A program made the translations under genes and the position numbers. Shown here one piece after another: positions 33,288 through 43,623 of a DNA stretch of 64,000 nt. The notes below the pieces were generated by a model. It had not been told where the DNA came from, did no database searches, and saw nothing but the letters and a program-made list of their open reading frames with translations. The stretch comes from Neurospora crassa OR74A (lineage: Eukaryota > Ascomycota > Sordariomycetes > Sordariales > Sordariaceae). Positions within the stretch are counted from its first letter, which is position 1. The number at the start of each line of letters is the position of its first letter. The stretch spans positions 4,877,917 to 4,941,916 of the forward strand of contig NC_026501.1 of NCBI RefSeq assembly GCF_000182925.2, read 5' to 3'.

Positions 33288-34754
33288 ATGGCAATCATGT
33301 TGTCTTCTATCGTAACCTGCGTCATCCCTCTACTGGTGATATCAACGCCAGCAGCTGCTGCGACTAGCCAGTTTCAGGTTCAATCTTCTGGGAACACGAC
33401 AGTATCTTCGTATCGCAATGCCGTTTACTTCACAAACTGGTAGGTTATCAACGATTAGAAACTCCAGGACGGGCATACTTACTAACCGTCACAGGGGCAT
33501 CTACGGTGCCAACTTCCAGCCTCAACAGCTTCCTGCCTCACAAATAACCCACGTGCTATATTCTTTCGCAGATATCAAACCAGACGGACAGGTGTAGGTC
33601 TCACAGTCCTGACGATATAGACTTTGAAAAGGCACTGACTCCTAGCAGAGTATCTTCGGACACTTACGCAGACCTTGAGAAACGTTATCCTGGCGACTCG
33701 TGGAGTGAACCAGGCGAGAATGCCTACGGCTGCGTCAAGCAAATGTACCTTCTGAAGAAGAGGAACAGGAATATGAAAGTCCTCCTTTCCATTGGAGGAT
33801 GGACGTATTCACCCAAGTTCCCACCAGTCGCCGCCACTGAGGAAGGACGACGAAGGTTTGCTTCTTCCGCCGTGAAGCTTGTGCAAGGTGAGTGAGCTCC
33901 AGGGAACTTCTATCCCGAGGATTAGCACAAAAAAGCTCTAACCTAACCCTTCAGATTGGGGCTTCGACGGCCTCGATATCGATTGGGAATATCCTACCAA
34001 TGCACGCGAGGCACAAGACTTTGTCCTCCTTCTCCGGGCCTGCCGACAAGCCCTTGATGACTATGCCCGGCAATACGCCCCTGGCTATCACTTCCTCATC
34101 ACCATCGCCGCACCCGCCGGACCTCAGCACTACGGCGTCATGGACCTTCCCGGCATGAACCCGTACATTGACTCCTGGCATCTGATGGCGTACGACTACG
34201 CCGGCTCGTGGGATTCCACCACAGGCCACCAGGCCAACCTCCTCCCCAGTCCCAAGAATCTTCTCACAACCAGATTTAACACCGATCAAGCCGTCCGCGA
34301 CTTCGTCCGCCGCGGCATCCCAGCCAACAAGATCGTTCTCGGCCTGCCACTATACGGCCGCTCGTTCGAAGGCACTGACGGACTAGGTAAGCCGTACAGT
34401 GGCATCGGCGCCGGCACGTTGGAGCCAGGGACCTGGGTTTACAGAGACCTTCCGCGCCCCGGAGCGAAGGAGGAGTACGACAACCTGGCCAAGGCCACTT
34501 ATAGCTACGACGCATTGTCGCGCGAGCTCATCACGTATGACAATGTCCTGAGCGCTCTGGTGAAGACGAAGTACATCTTCCTTAGGGGACTGGGTGGTGC
34601 GGTGTTCTGGGAGGCAAGCGGTGACAAAACTGGTGCGGAGAGCTTGATTGGAACGTTGGCGACTCAGATGAAGAGGCTGGATCAGACGAAGAATCTGTTG
34701 GCGTATCCCGCTAGTAGGTATGCTAATATTCGGGCTGGTGTGCCAGAATCCTGA
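33288..34754 (+). CDS. secreted chitinase, glycoside hydrolase family 18
   Basis: Four exons: 33288-33439, 33495-33593, 33649-33887 and 33955-34754, giving 429 residues. The N-terminus [19 protein letters not shown] is a signal peptide. The TIM-barrel landmarks are in order: [37 protein letters not shown], catalytic [10 protein letters not shown] (DxxDxDxE complete, acid Glu present) and [11 protein letters not shown]. The end has [10 protein letters not shown]. This is the subgroup A (class V) layout, an endochitinase acting on chitin of its own wall or of others. No chitin-binding module is present. At exon 2 the donor two bases after CAG (GT then GTAGGT) is required to keep the frame into [19 protein letters not shown]; the donor next to CAG gives a frameshift. 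Confidence 0.94.
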
Positions 34755-36023
34755 AGATGGTGTGATGTGGAAGGCTTTGTTGAGACCTGGATCGTGTCGA
34801 GCTATGCGCTTGGTTGTTTGATTTGAATGTAATGCTGGGTATCACTTGCTCTCGATTCAACTTGAATTCGAAATGTTCTTTACTCAGCTGAATCTGCAGA
34901 GTGTTGGAAGATATCTATTCACATGGGTTATGTTATATAAGCTCTGAGAAATACCGGATTTCCTTTAGGCATACGCCTGCTGGGTCACTTGTCTTGGATT
35001 TTCTTGATATATGTTCGAAATTGCCCCTTAAAAAAGGGTACGATTCCCTGATATTGCTGTTGGACAAGGAGAACACTTGTGAGCTGGCAAACAGGTGGCG
35101 ACTTGGAATTCGAAAGCTTGTCTAGGTCCTGGGAAACTTTGCGATGTGAGCTTCAAAACCTTGAGCGGAAACAATGACAAAAAAGAAACTTGGATGTTTC
35201 ACACTTTTTCTTTCCGATCGTATTATAGTACGACTATAGTGTAAGTGGGTGCTGTAGCATTCTACCCCTTCGCCTCGCTAACATCTGTGTCCGTGCTCAG
35301 CTAGGTAACAGTCTGGTTTCACCATGACAAGGCTGTTATTGCTCTACGTCTCAGAGATTTGGATCTTTACCTTGCCACCAGTGATCCAAGACCTTCATGG
35401 AGGCACGAGACTCCCAGAATAGTAGAAAAGACTATGCCAAGGCGAAAGGTTCAAGGTGTGCGCAGAAGCGGGAGGCTTTCCTCCCGGTTCTGGATGGCCG
35501 TCAACAACCCCTTGCTTGTCCCAACTTCTCTGCCTTGCCACATGAGGTACCAGGATGTTTGGATCCAGATCTCACCTGTCTCTGACTATCCCTATCCAAG
35601 TTATTTTGCGCTCCCCCTACGCTACACTGGTGCTCGAGCTATCCTGAGACAGTGACCCCTCTCCGGTGCTTCTACTTTCATGGCACGCCATGTGCATTCT
35701 GGAAGGATAGTGCCGGTGATATACGTCGTGGAACAGGCCTAGATTCATATATCCATCTTCTTCTCTGTCCGACTTGCTGTAATTTTGTGCTCTCTTTCCC
35801 ATATCCCCCAGCTTTGACACTTAATCCATGCTCTAGTGTCTGATTTCTTTTGTTCGGTCGTCTCTTTCTCTTTCTCACCCGAGTGCTTGCACTCCGTCTT
35901 TTCGTTACTACAGTACAGTTTACTTTGCCGTTCGTTTCATTATACCCCTTTGGTTCTCTTGGAACTTCCCGTTTGGATCAAGTTCGCATCCCGATCACGA
36001 GTTGACACGAAGGACAAGTCATA
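34755..36023. other. 1.27 kb intergenic
   Basis: Between chitinase and GPI-protein gene, both plus strand. The last 200 bases (about 35850-36000) are T/C-rich, typical of a fungal promoter just upstream of a strongly expressed gene. Frames at 34901-35125 and 35359-35655 show no domain. Confidence 0.5.
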
Positions 36024-37215
36024 ATGCAGTACTCGACCAGAAACCTTGCGGCCTGTCTCCTGGCCATCTGTATTCACGACACGCTCGCGAAGCAACAAGC
36101 TATTCCAGTTCAGAGCTCCAGTGTGAACAGCGAAACGACTGTTCCCATTGCGACATCTGCTCTCAGTGCCAGTGTTGCTCCCGGCACCACAATCCCGGCA
36201 GAGGTTGTGGCCAGCACCCAGGGAAGCATTCAGTCTTTGACATCCATCGGTACCCCCGCTGCCTCAGAGGCTGCCGCAGGCGAATTGCGACCTCTTTCAG
36301 GCCTTGCTTCGTCGGTATGTTGGACTTGATGTCCCTTAAGAGAGAATCGCAACTGACTTCTTATAGGCGGTGGATGGGGCAGCTACTCTGGCTAGCACAA
36401 CCAGTGAGCTTATCCCTCTTGTCCCACAGATTTCAACGGCTGCCGAAATCTCAGAGGTGTCTCCCGTTCAGTCCACTGAAGTGACTTCAGCTGCTATATC
36501 AACCGCTGAGTTGTCGAGCCTTGAAGCCTCAAGCACTGCCGTTGCCGAGGACCCAGCTTCCACAAGCTCTGTTGCACTGGAGACAACGACCGAGGACTCA
36601 GCTCTCCCAAGCTCTGTTGCACTCGAGACAACAACGACTGAGGCATCTGTGACCGAGACAGCCGGGAGCGAAACAGCTGGTGCGGACGCGACATCGACCA
36701 CAGCCAGCAATGGATTCCTCACCTCAGTTGTTACCGAGTCTTCAGCCAGTGCTAGTTCCGCCACCGTAGAGACCTCCAGAGCTGCGATAACCTCCCGCCC
36801 ACCCGGCTTCTTCCCCATCACAAACAGCACTACTCCAGGAGCCAGCGTGGCCGGCGGAGGGCAGCCACACGGAACTGGTGCCGCCCATCAATCGCTAGTC
36901 ACCGGAATTTCGAAAAGTCCTTCTGGTTCTGGCGGTGTTCATTTCGGCAATTCGACACAGACTTCTGGGGTATCAACTGCAGCTCCCGCCAGCAGAGGCG
37001 GTTCAGGTAGCCTCACTACTTTGACCACCGTCTCGGATGGCATGACTCAGACGCTGGTGACAGCTATAACATCACAAACGTCAGGAGTTGCTCAGAATGC
37101 GTCGACTACCGCGACTACTCGATCAAACTCAGGAGCCGGGCGGCCTATGGATTTGATGGGCGGTGCTGCTTTGATCGCTGGTGCGTGGGGCGTGCTGGGG
37201 ATGCTGTTGCTTTGA
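36024..37215 (+). CDS. GPI-type Ser/Thr-rich cell-wall protein
   Basis: Two exons, 36024-36314 and 36367-37215, give 379 residues. The N-terminus (MQYSTRNLAACLLAICIHDTLA) is a signal peptide. The mature protein is about 40 per cent Ser, Thr, Ala and Val in low-complexity runs, with imperfect internal repeats such as ALETTTEDSALPSSVALETT. The C-terminus is a hydrophobic tail (MDLMGGAALIAGAWGVLGMLLL) after a small-residue NSGAGR stretch, which fits a GPI-attachment signal. Heavy O-mannosylation and attachment to membrane or wall are inferred. There is no enzymatic domain. Such mannoproteins diverge quickly, so a name is not possible. Confidence 0.82.
36545..36660 (+). repeat. imperfect coding repeat in Ser/Thr-rich protein
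   Basis: About 48-base units encode ...EDPASTSSVALETT and ...EDSALPSSVALETT side by side. They likely expand and contract by slippage, as is common in fungal wall proteins. Confidence 0.6.
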
Positions 37216-37709
37216 GCGGGCGATCAGCGTGAGCTCAGGTAGCGTTATGGTTTAGTAGCAAATGTAAAAGAAACATTGTCAGTCTTTGGATGCTAAGTCT
37301 TGAGAAAAGCGCGGCATGTTACCAGAGTACTGACATGCAAAGGCGTAATGTCAAGTTTTCAACTGCTATAACCGGAGTGCAAGTGCCCGGATTCAAGTTG
37401 TTTACCATTAGGACCAGATTGAGAGGTTCAGAACGGGCGATGTTCTTTCTGGTGGGTTGTCTAGGGTTAGGGTTAGATCGACCACCCTTCACAATTCCCG
37501 AGGCCGGTCATTCTGCCGTCTTGGTCCGCCCGGAATTGCAAGCTCACGATAGCTCGCAGGGCAACGGAACAGAAGTTACCCCTCCCTCATGGTGCCACAA
37601 ACGCGATAGTACTTACAGACTTGCGCGCTAGCCCAGCTTTCCTGTCGCTGGAAGACTATTATCAACGCGCAAGTTCTGCGGTTAGGATTAACATTCGAAC
37701 CCAGCAACA
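37216..37709. promoter_or_regulatory. intergenic, upstream of Emi1-type gene
   Basis: 494 bp. It contains a telomere-like TAGGGTTAGGGTTAG at 37462-37476, about 234 bp before the ATG. Tbf1/TRF-like factors bind such repeats in promoters of other fungi; here that is only a suggestion. The short open frame at 37290-37631 lacks any domain. Confidence 0.5.
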
Positions 37710-38911
37710 ATGGGCTGGTTTGATGGGTGGTTCGGAAACAGCTCCAGCAGCGACGAGTCAGATCCCCTGGGGAAGCTCGATCCCAAGCTCCGCGAGTTCC
37801 TTGCCCGGGAGTCCCCCGTCAAGTACACGACTCAGCAAGAACAGGAACAGCAACAGCAGCAGCAACAACAACAACAACAACAAAAACCACGAGCTAAACA
37901 GTATCTCGCCAGCGCTCCAGCGGCGCCCGTACCGACAGCGAAAGTACCAGCGACCGAACAACCACAACAGGAACAACAACAACAACAACCAGCTGTACCA
38001 CGCGCCTCCCTCTACCAAGATGGCCGCTACGCGCACCTCTGGAAAACCTACCGGCCGCAGTACGAGATTGAGGCCGAGACCAAGACGGACCACGAGAAGC
38101 TAATGGACGTGCTGGAAGGGTTCAAGGAGCGCAAGGCGATGATTGGCAAAGCGGCGCTGGAGAACTGCGCCGAGGAACAGCTGGACTGGAACAACTGTAT
38201 GAAGCACGGCAGCTGGGCGGATCGCGCAACCATGTGCCGGGATACGGTGAGGAAGTTTGAGAGGTGCTATAATATGCAATCGGTATGTTATGCGTTATTA
38301 CTGCCCTGTGTTCCCCGGGTGCGAGCTGTTCGGAAGCTGGCAGTTTGTCTCTTGTTGTTTCGTCGATTAGTTGCTGACCAAGTTAATCATGTTTGAAGAA
38401 ACTACTAAAAGCCCTAGGCTACCTCCAAACCTACGGCCGCTCGCCCGAAGTGGACGAGGACATCCAAATGCACGCCGACGCTTTGTACCATCGGATGCTC
38501 GACCAAGAAGCGGAGATCGAGAAGTGCAAAGCTGAGGGCCGGCCAATTCCTGCGTTCCCCTCGCTGTTCGAAAACAGCACCTACAAAGTCCCCGTCTACC
38601 CGACTAAAACATCGGCTGCCCCTCAGTCCACATCAGCAGCTGGTGCAGGTACAGAACCAGGGAAGGACCCCTACGAACCAAGCCAGGCCATCGTGGAATC
38701 CTGGCAGGAGGAACTGGCCAAACTTCCGGAGCTGGAGCGCGCTGCGCAAGAGGAGGCGCTCAGAGCTGAGCACAGGGCCAAGGCGATTATGGCCAAGAAT
38801 CTCCAGGAGTTGTGGAACGAGCAATCCAAGGAGAGAGAGCAACGCAGAATGGAGGGTAGGGAGACGATTGGAGATAAGATCAAGCGGGTTCTTGGAACAC
38901 CGAACTATTGA
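37710..38911 (+). CDS. emi1: Emi1-type twin CX9C protein (DUF3128)
   Basis: Two exons, 37710-38282 and 38399-38911, give 361 residues. The core (about 150-210) is ENCAEEQLDWNNCMKHGSWA then RDTVRKFERCYNMQS, with two CX9C pairs. It continues across the intron into KLLKALGYLQ, as in the early meiotic induction protein 1 family. Yeast Emi1 is needed for meiotic gene induction, and the twin CX9C fold suggests oxidative folding in the mitochondrial intermembrane space; which applies here is inference. Flanks are much longer than in yeast: a glutamine-rich N-terminal half and a Glu/Arg/Ala-rich coiled C-terminus (LPELERAAQEEALRAEHRAKA). The Asn/Glu-rich spacing of the Cys is intact. Confidence 0.85.
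37832..37884 (+). repeat. polyglutamine tract coding run
   Basis: CAG/CAA codons give QQEQEQ followed by about 12 Gln. A second Gln-rich stretch lies at about 37957-37991. Mixed codons suggest moderate stability. Confidence 0.85.
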
Positions 38912-39244
38912 AATGAGTGTTTGACAATCCCGTCAGGTTGAAGGGGGATGTATTATGAAGAACAGATTCCGGACACAACAGTACGACTTAGCCACCTAGA
39001 TGTGGATGTATTTTAGATTTACACAATAACGCTGTCAAATTCATACAGAGTGTTGCTGCGGATACTTGGGCCAGCTAAGGCATCGGTCAGTGTCATAGTC
39101 CAACAGGAGGTGCTTGGACACGGCAGAGATATTGATTGACATAGAGATATATCAACACCAAGTTCGAATCGTTGCACAACTGACATCCCGGGCAAGACGC
39201 TTTTGTCCCGTGGTGTCGAGATGTTATTGAATTGATGTACCCAA
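38912..39244. other. intergenic between convergent 3' ends
   Basis: 333 bp with no gene recognised. It should contain the terminators of the Emi1-type gene and ame1. Confidence 0.6.
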
Positions 39245-41672
39245 TTACCTGCCCTCTAAAACACTTGCCGCTCGCTCCAAAAAAGCATTGAAGTCCTGGA
39301 TCTGCTTTAATGTCCCACCGCCGTTACCCTTGTTACACACCTCACCCGATACCCTGCTGATGAGGAACTCCAAATTCGCCAGGTCTGCCATCTTCTGCTC
39401 AGCCGGCAACAGTTCGGGAGCTGCTTGACCTCTTTCCACCGCAAGGTCTATGTCATGCATGGCAGAGGAGAGCGATATGTGTCGCTAGTAGCAAAAAAAG
39501 AAGAGAGGGTCAGCAAGCAAACCCCATTAGGGAAAAGAGAGAAAAAGTGGATCAGGGCAAGAACTGACCAAAGCCTCCTTACTATCCACCTCATGCTTAA
39601 TCCGAATAGCATCCATCCTCAACGAAACTTGATCTCTCTCGGCGCGTATCCTCAATATCTCCTCTCTCAATCCCAGCTTCTCCTTCTGCACCACCCTTAC
39701 CCGTTTGCGCAAGGCGTGGAGCGTATCGAGGGCGATAGTACGTTCCAGTAGCCTAGTCCTCAGCTCCTCCTGAAACGTCTCCATGGTGCGAAACTTGGTC
39801 TTTTGTTCCCTCTTTGTTGCTGCGTCATCCGCAGCTCGGGCTCGTTCCTCCAGCCTGGCTAGAAACCCTGCGATGAGACCCTCGCATAGTTCGGAGAGGA
39901 CGTCTATGGCGTTGACGCCGGCTCTGTTCGCAAATGGAATCTCGGCGTCAAGAACACTGGCATTTAGTTCGTCGGCATCGTCGCTGGCTCTGGGCGGCTT
40001 TGTGAAGCGCTGAACGGTAATCGGAACGGCTTCTGCTTTCTCCCTCTTTCCTTGGTCCTCTGCATCATCCTTCTTGGATGTTTTTCTGCTCTGCTTCGCC
40101 TTCGAGGTCTTCTGAGTCGTACGTCTGCGGCCTGCGGGTGCCGTTTGTTGCTTTGGTTGCTTCTGCTGTTCCTGGGGAGGACTCGATACCGGAGTAGGCG
40201 CGCGCTCAAACCTTTCTCCTCGTGCTTTAGATGGCTTCTGCTGGGCCGTATTCGCTGGCTCGATTTGTCTGCGGCGTCGCTTAAGCAGAGGCTCCGCCTC
40301 AGGTGGTCTTGCCTCTGACTGTGAGGAGGGCGCAGGGACAGCTCGTCTGGGACGTTTCCTGCCGGGAAGTTGAGCAGCTTCCTTGCTGCTAATTTCCAAG
40401 GCCTTTTCGGTGTCGTCTTCCTGGCCCCTGTTCTTCCCCTTTCCTCTGCTAGGACGCTCGCTTTCGACGCCGTCATTGTTACGCTCAGCACTGCGCGTAC
40501 CTCGTTGTCTGTCTCCTGCCTCTAACCCTGGATCTCTGTCCCTCTCAGTTCCGCCCTGCTGCGCTGCTTTCGACGGTGAGGGCTCTTCACCCAAGTCTTG
40601 GCTCGCCACACTTTCAGGCGGACTACTACCCGAGAGTCTTGAGCTCCTCCGCGTTTCGGCCGATACCCTCCTTACAGCGAACAAATCCCCACTCTTCCGT
40701 GATGCCGCGCGCTCGAGCGGAGAAGATTGCTCTGGCTCTTGTTCGGTCCCATCGTCCAACTCCTTTAGAACCTGCTGGAGTAATGCGCTGGATCCAATCA
40801 CTGCGCTTCCAGGTTCGTCAACCCGTAATGGTCGACGCCTTCCGCTTCCGGGAGCATCGGCCGGACTCTCGTCTACCTCTTCCGTCAGAGCAGTCGGCGA
40901 GACATAGCGAGGCCGGTGATGTGCTTTGGTTGCACTGCTTATTGGTTGTGGTGGGGGTTGCTCGGGCGATTCCAAGTGCTGATGTGACTGTGACTGAGCT
41001 GGGCTAGGATGTTTATCGACTACCAGCGATGTCGCATCTCCTGATCCATGGTCCGCCCGCGTAGGAGAAGTGCGTCGTAAGCCAGAGGAGCGTTCCCGGG
41101 TTGATCGCTCGCTGATGACGGTATGTGATTCTTTGTTATTGTGGGCAGAAAAGTCGTTCGTGTCGGGAGAGCGCGACTGCGCAGACGCAGCTGAAGGGCT
41201 CGTAGCTCGAGGGTGAGGCGGCTGGGGCTGTGTATGTATTGCGGCTATTGATGTTGCTGATGGGGGGCTCTTACGACTCCTTTTAACAGACGTATTGGGC
41301 GTTGGACGTGTCAACACCTGCCCAGCTACAGGCTGTGTCTCTACTGTAGGAGCTGGAGCAAGAGCCGTGTCTGGCGATTTGGTTGGCGAAGACGCTTCAT
41401 CGTGACCTGTGGGTTCCTCGGAGGAGGGTTCCTCTACGGGCAGAGGGATCTCGAAATTGAATGAGATATCGGCAACCTGATGAGAACTGTGGGGATGTCA
41501 TTAAAAACCGGGAAAAGTCTCATGTCAGAGATGACGCAGAAAGACAGGATATCGTCAACAACTTACTGCGCCCCGCGCATGCGCTCTTGCATGCGCTCCT
41601 GCCGACCTTGGCTCAGGTCAGTCTATTACCAACTGAAAGCATTCTTGGACTGAGAGGCTTACTGGTCGCCAT
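39245..41672 (-). CDS. ame1: inner kinetochore subunit Ame1/CENP-U-like
   Basis: Four exons on the minus strand, 41672-41663, 41606-41567, 41486-39569 and 39484-39245, give 735 residues. Exon 1 is 10 nt (MAT plus one base); the acceptor CCAAG is needed to give SRQERMQERMRGA. The first 500 residues are low-complexity, basic and Ser/Pro-rich, with AT-hook-like GRKRPRR and RKRP stretches. The conserved part is C-terminal: NAIDVLSELCEGLIAGFLA, then a long coiled coil (LRKRVRVVQKEKLGLREEI and following) and KEALRHISLSSAMHDIDLA across intron 3. This matches the fungal Ame1 domain as I remember it. Ame1 with Okp1 forms part of the COMA complex joining centromeric chromatin to the outer kinetochore. 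Family call rests on the C-terminus; the long disordered half is fast-evolving. Confidence 0.68.
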
Positions 41673-42464
41673 GGCTTCGAGAAAGAAGTCAATCCGTAGC
41701 TGGAGCGGATCACATTCTTAGGTAGGCGTGGCAGCTGTCTTTTATACCGCCGACAGACTGGAGTGGCACGGGTGTGATGTTAGTGCAGAGAGGATCTTGA
41801 ATGGACGTAGTCGCAGGAGTTCAATTGACGACATTGGAACCTGGAACGCGCTGGATCAATTGACAAACGCGATAGTACTGGGGTCGGGTTGCACGGCTTG
41901 GCGGCAGTGGATGCGTTGGCAGGCTGCTCGCTGCTTCCCGTCCTTGCCTTGTGATGTCCCCTGGGGGCATCCCCCCGCAACCGCCGAGCTTCCAGAGGTT
42001 GGGGGGTTCCGCCTGCACAGGTACTGATCCTTGCGGTGGAGTGGCTGTTGCCAAGCACTTGACCCTTGAAGGCCCCAGATCCCTAGTTCAGCCTCACAGT
42101 CACAGCATAACCACAACCGAAACACCAACAACAACATCACCAGCCGACATCGAATGATAACGATCTTATCAACCGTTACTTCTAATTCATACAATATAAG
42201 TTCTTCTTCACCTCTTCACGTGGCAAACTACGCATCTGTTTTGTACATGGATATCCCTGTATCTTGTTGCTGATCTAATCTCGTCCTTCTTCCGAGGCTA
42301 CGAACCCGCTTAAGTTCACCTCATCATCATCTATAGGGTATCAAATATTTGCTCTTCCGCCCGCACTTCATTGTGTAGTTAACTTCGGCACCCATTCCAT
42401 CTTTACCTCGTCAAATATGTGGCTGTAGGGCCATTAGCTTGCATAATTCTCTTCGACCGGATGG
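41673..42464. other. intergenic between two minus-strand genes
   Basis: About 790 bp: the ame1 promoter at left and the 3' end of the LicD-type gene at right. No frame with a domain was found. Confidence 0.5.
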
Positions 42465-43623
42465 TCATACATACTTGGCAAACTCTTTCAAGGTAAGTGA
42501 CCAGTCACCATACTCTTTTGCGAGCAAATCTTTGTAGCGGTACGGGATCTTGGCTGCAACTCCCTCGAAGATGGTGTCCCGTAAGGGGAAGATGTATGTA
42601 TCCTACCTATTGTTAGCCACCGCCGCTACTCTTCACTGATGTGGAGATAGTTACCCGAAACTCATGGCCATCTTTGCAGCTCATCATGCCCTCGCCTGCC
42701 GGGTGTGTCAGGTTGTACCGAGCAGTTGTAATATCGATAAACAATCCGGACTCGGTATCGATCCACCTGGCGTCGATGACATTCAACCAGTCCGACTGGT
42801 CTCCGTTGGAGAAGTTAGGGTTAACCTCCAACATGTAGTTCCGGCCGGCCGGTAACCTCGGTGTCTTATAATGAAAGACGGACATGTTGTAATAGGTTGC
42901 TAGGAAGTACATGCTGGCCTCAGTGACTTGTACGTCGGCATCCGAGTCCCACGGCATGATCTGGGTGCATGTCAGTTCTAGCAACCGTCACGGGCGAAAA
43001 GGGTCAGCTATACCTGCTTGTTCCACCACCATCCCAGCAGGCTACCGTGCATGAGCCAGGTCTCAATGCCTAGGTCTCTCATTGTCTCAAGGAATGTCCG
43101 GACAAGATTCTTCAGTGCTGCCTTTTGTTCCTGGTAGCCGAGCGCTTTCTCGGCAAACCTGCGCCGCCGTGTCAGTAGCGCGAATATAATGCGACTGCCA
43201 GATCAACAGGAGGTGCGTCATACCGGCCATCATAGTGTGGGTCGAAGCTACGCGGTGATTGTACGTTAACCGACGAGTTCTGCTGTTTGTCTGTTACAAA
43301 TGGTGTTTCTCTTACGTTGACTCGTCTGTTTGTTGGTCAGCGTTGTGTTCTCAGCATTATCCAACCCCGAGTTACAGCATAGAGTCTGACACCGGGCAGT
43401 CCCAGAGACAAGCTCATTGAGAACTTTGGACACCTTGGCGGTGGTGCCTTTTTGCGTTGTGGGTTCACCTACGGAAATATTTCTGAGGAGGGTCTCCAGC
43501 CTTCCCGCTCATGTCCTTCTGGTCGGCCATGCCCTCTATCGCAATGGCATCTTCGTGCTCTATAGGCGCACATGTGCTGAGGGGGAAAAGCGTCGTTACA
43601 ATGAGGAGCCAATTTAGGAGCAT
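42465..43623 (-). CDS. LicD-family phosphotransferase-like secretory protein
   Basis: Six exons on the minus strand: 43623-43473, 43325-43316 (10 nt), 43247-43224 (24 nt), 43158-43014, 42960-42655 and 42602-42465, giving 257 residues. MLLNWLLIVTTLFPLSTCAP is a signal peptide. The spliced frame reads KYFHESTFDPHYDGRF, then WLMHGSLLGWWWNKQIMPWD, SDADVQVTE and later FIDITTARYN and DGHEFRDTYIFPLRDT. These are hallmarks of LicD/nucleotidyltransferase-like enzymes, with DSDADVQ as the metal-binding acidic cluster. Bacterial LicD transfers phosphocholine; fungal relatives (Mnn4-like) transfer mannosyl-phosphate. The donor here is unknown. The two tiny exons are chosen because they alone restore a recognised motif and keep phase. 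Confidence 0.85.

Noticed and set aside
39130-39190. Possible tRNA T-arm (GTTCGAATC) near 39160
   Set aside because: No matching acceptor stem, D-arm or anticodon arm at the needed distance.
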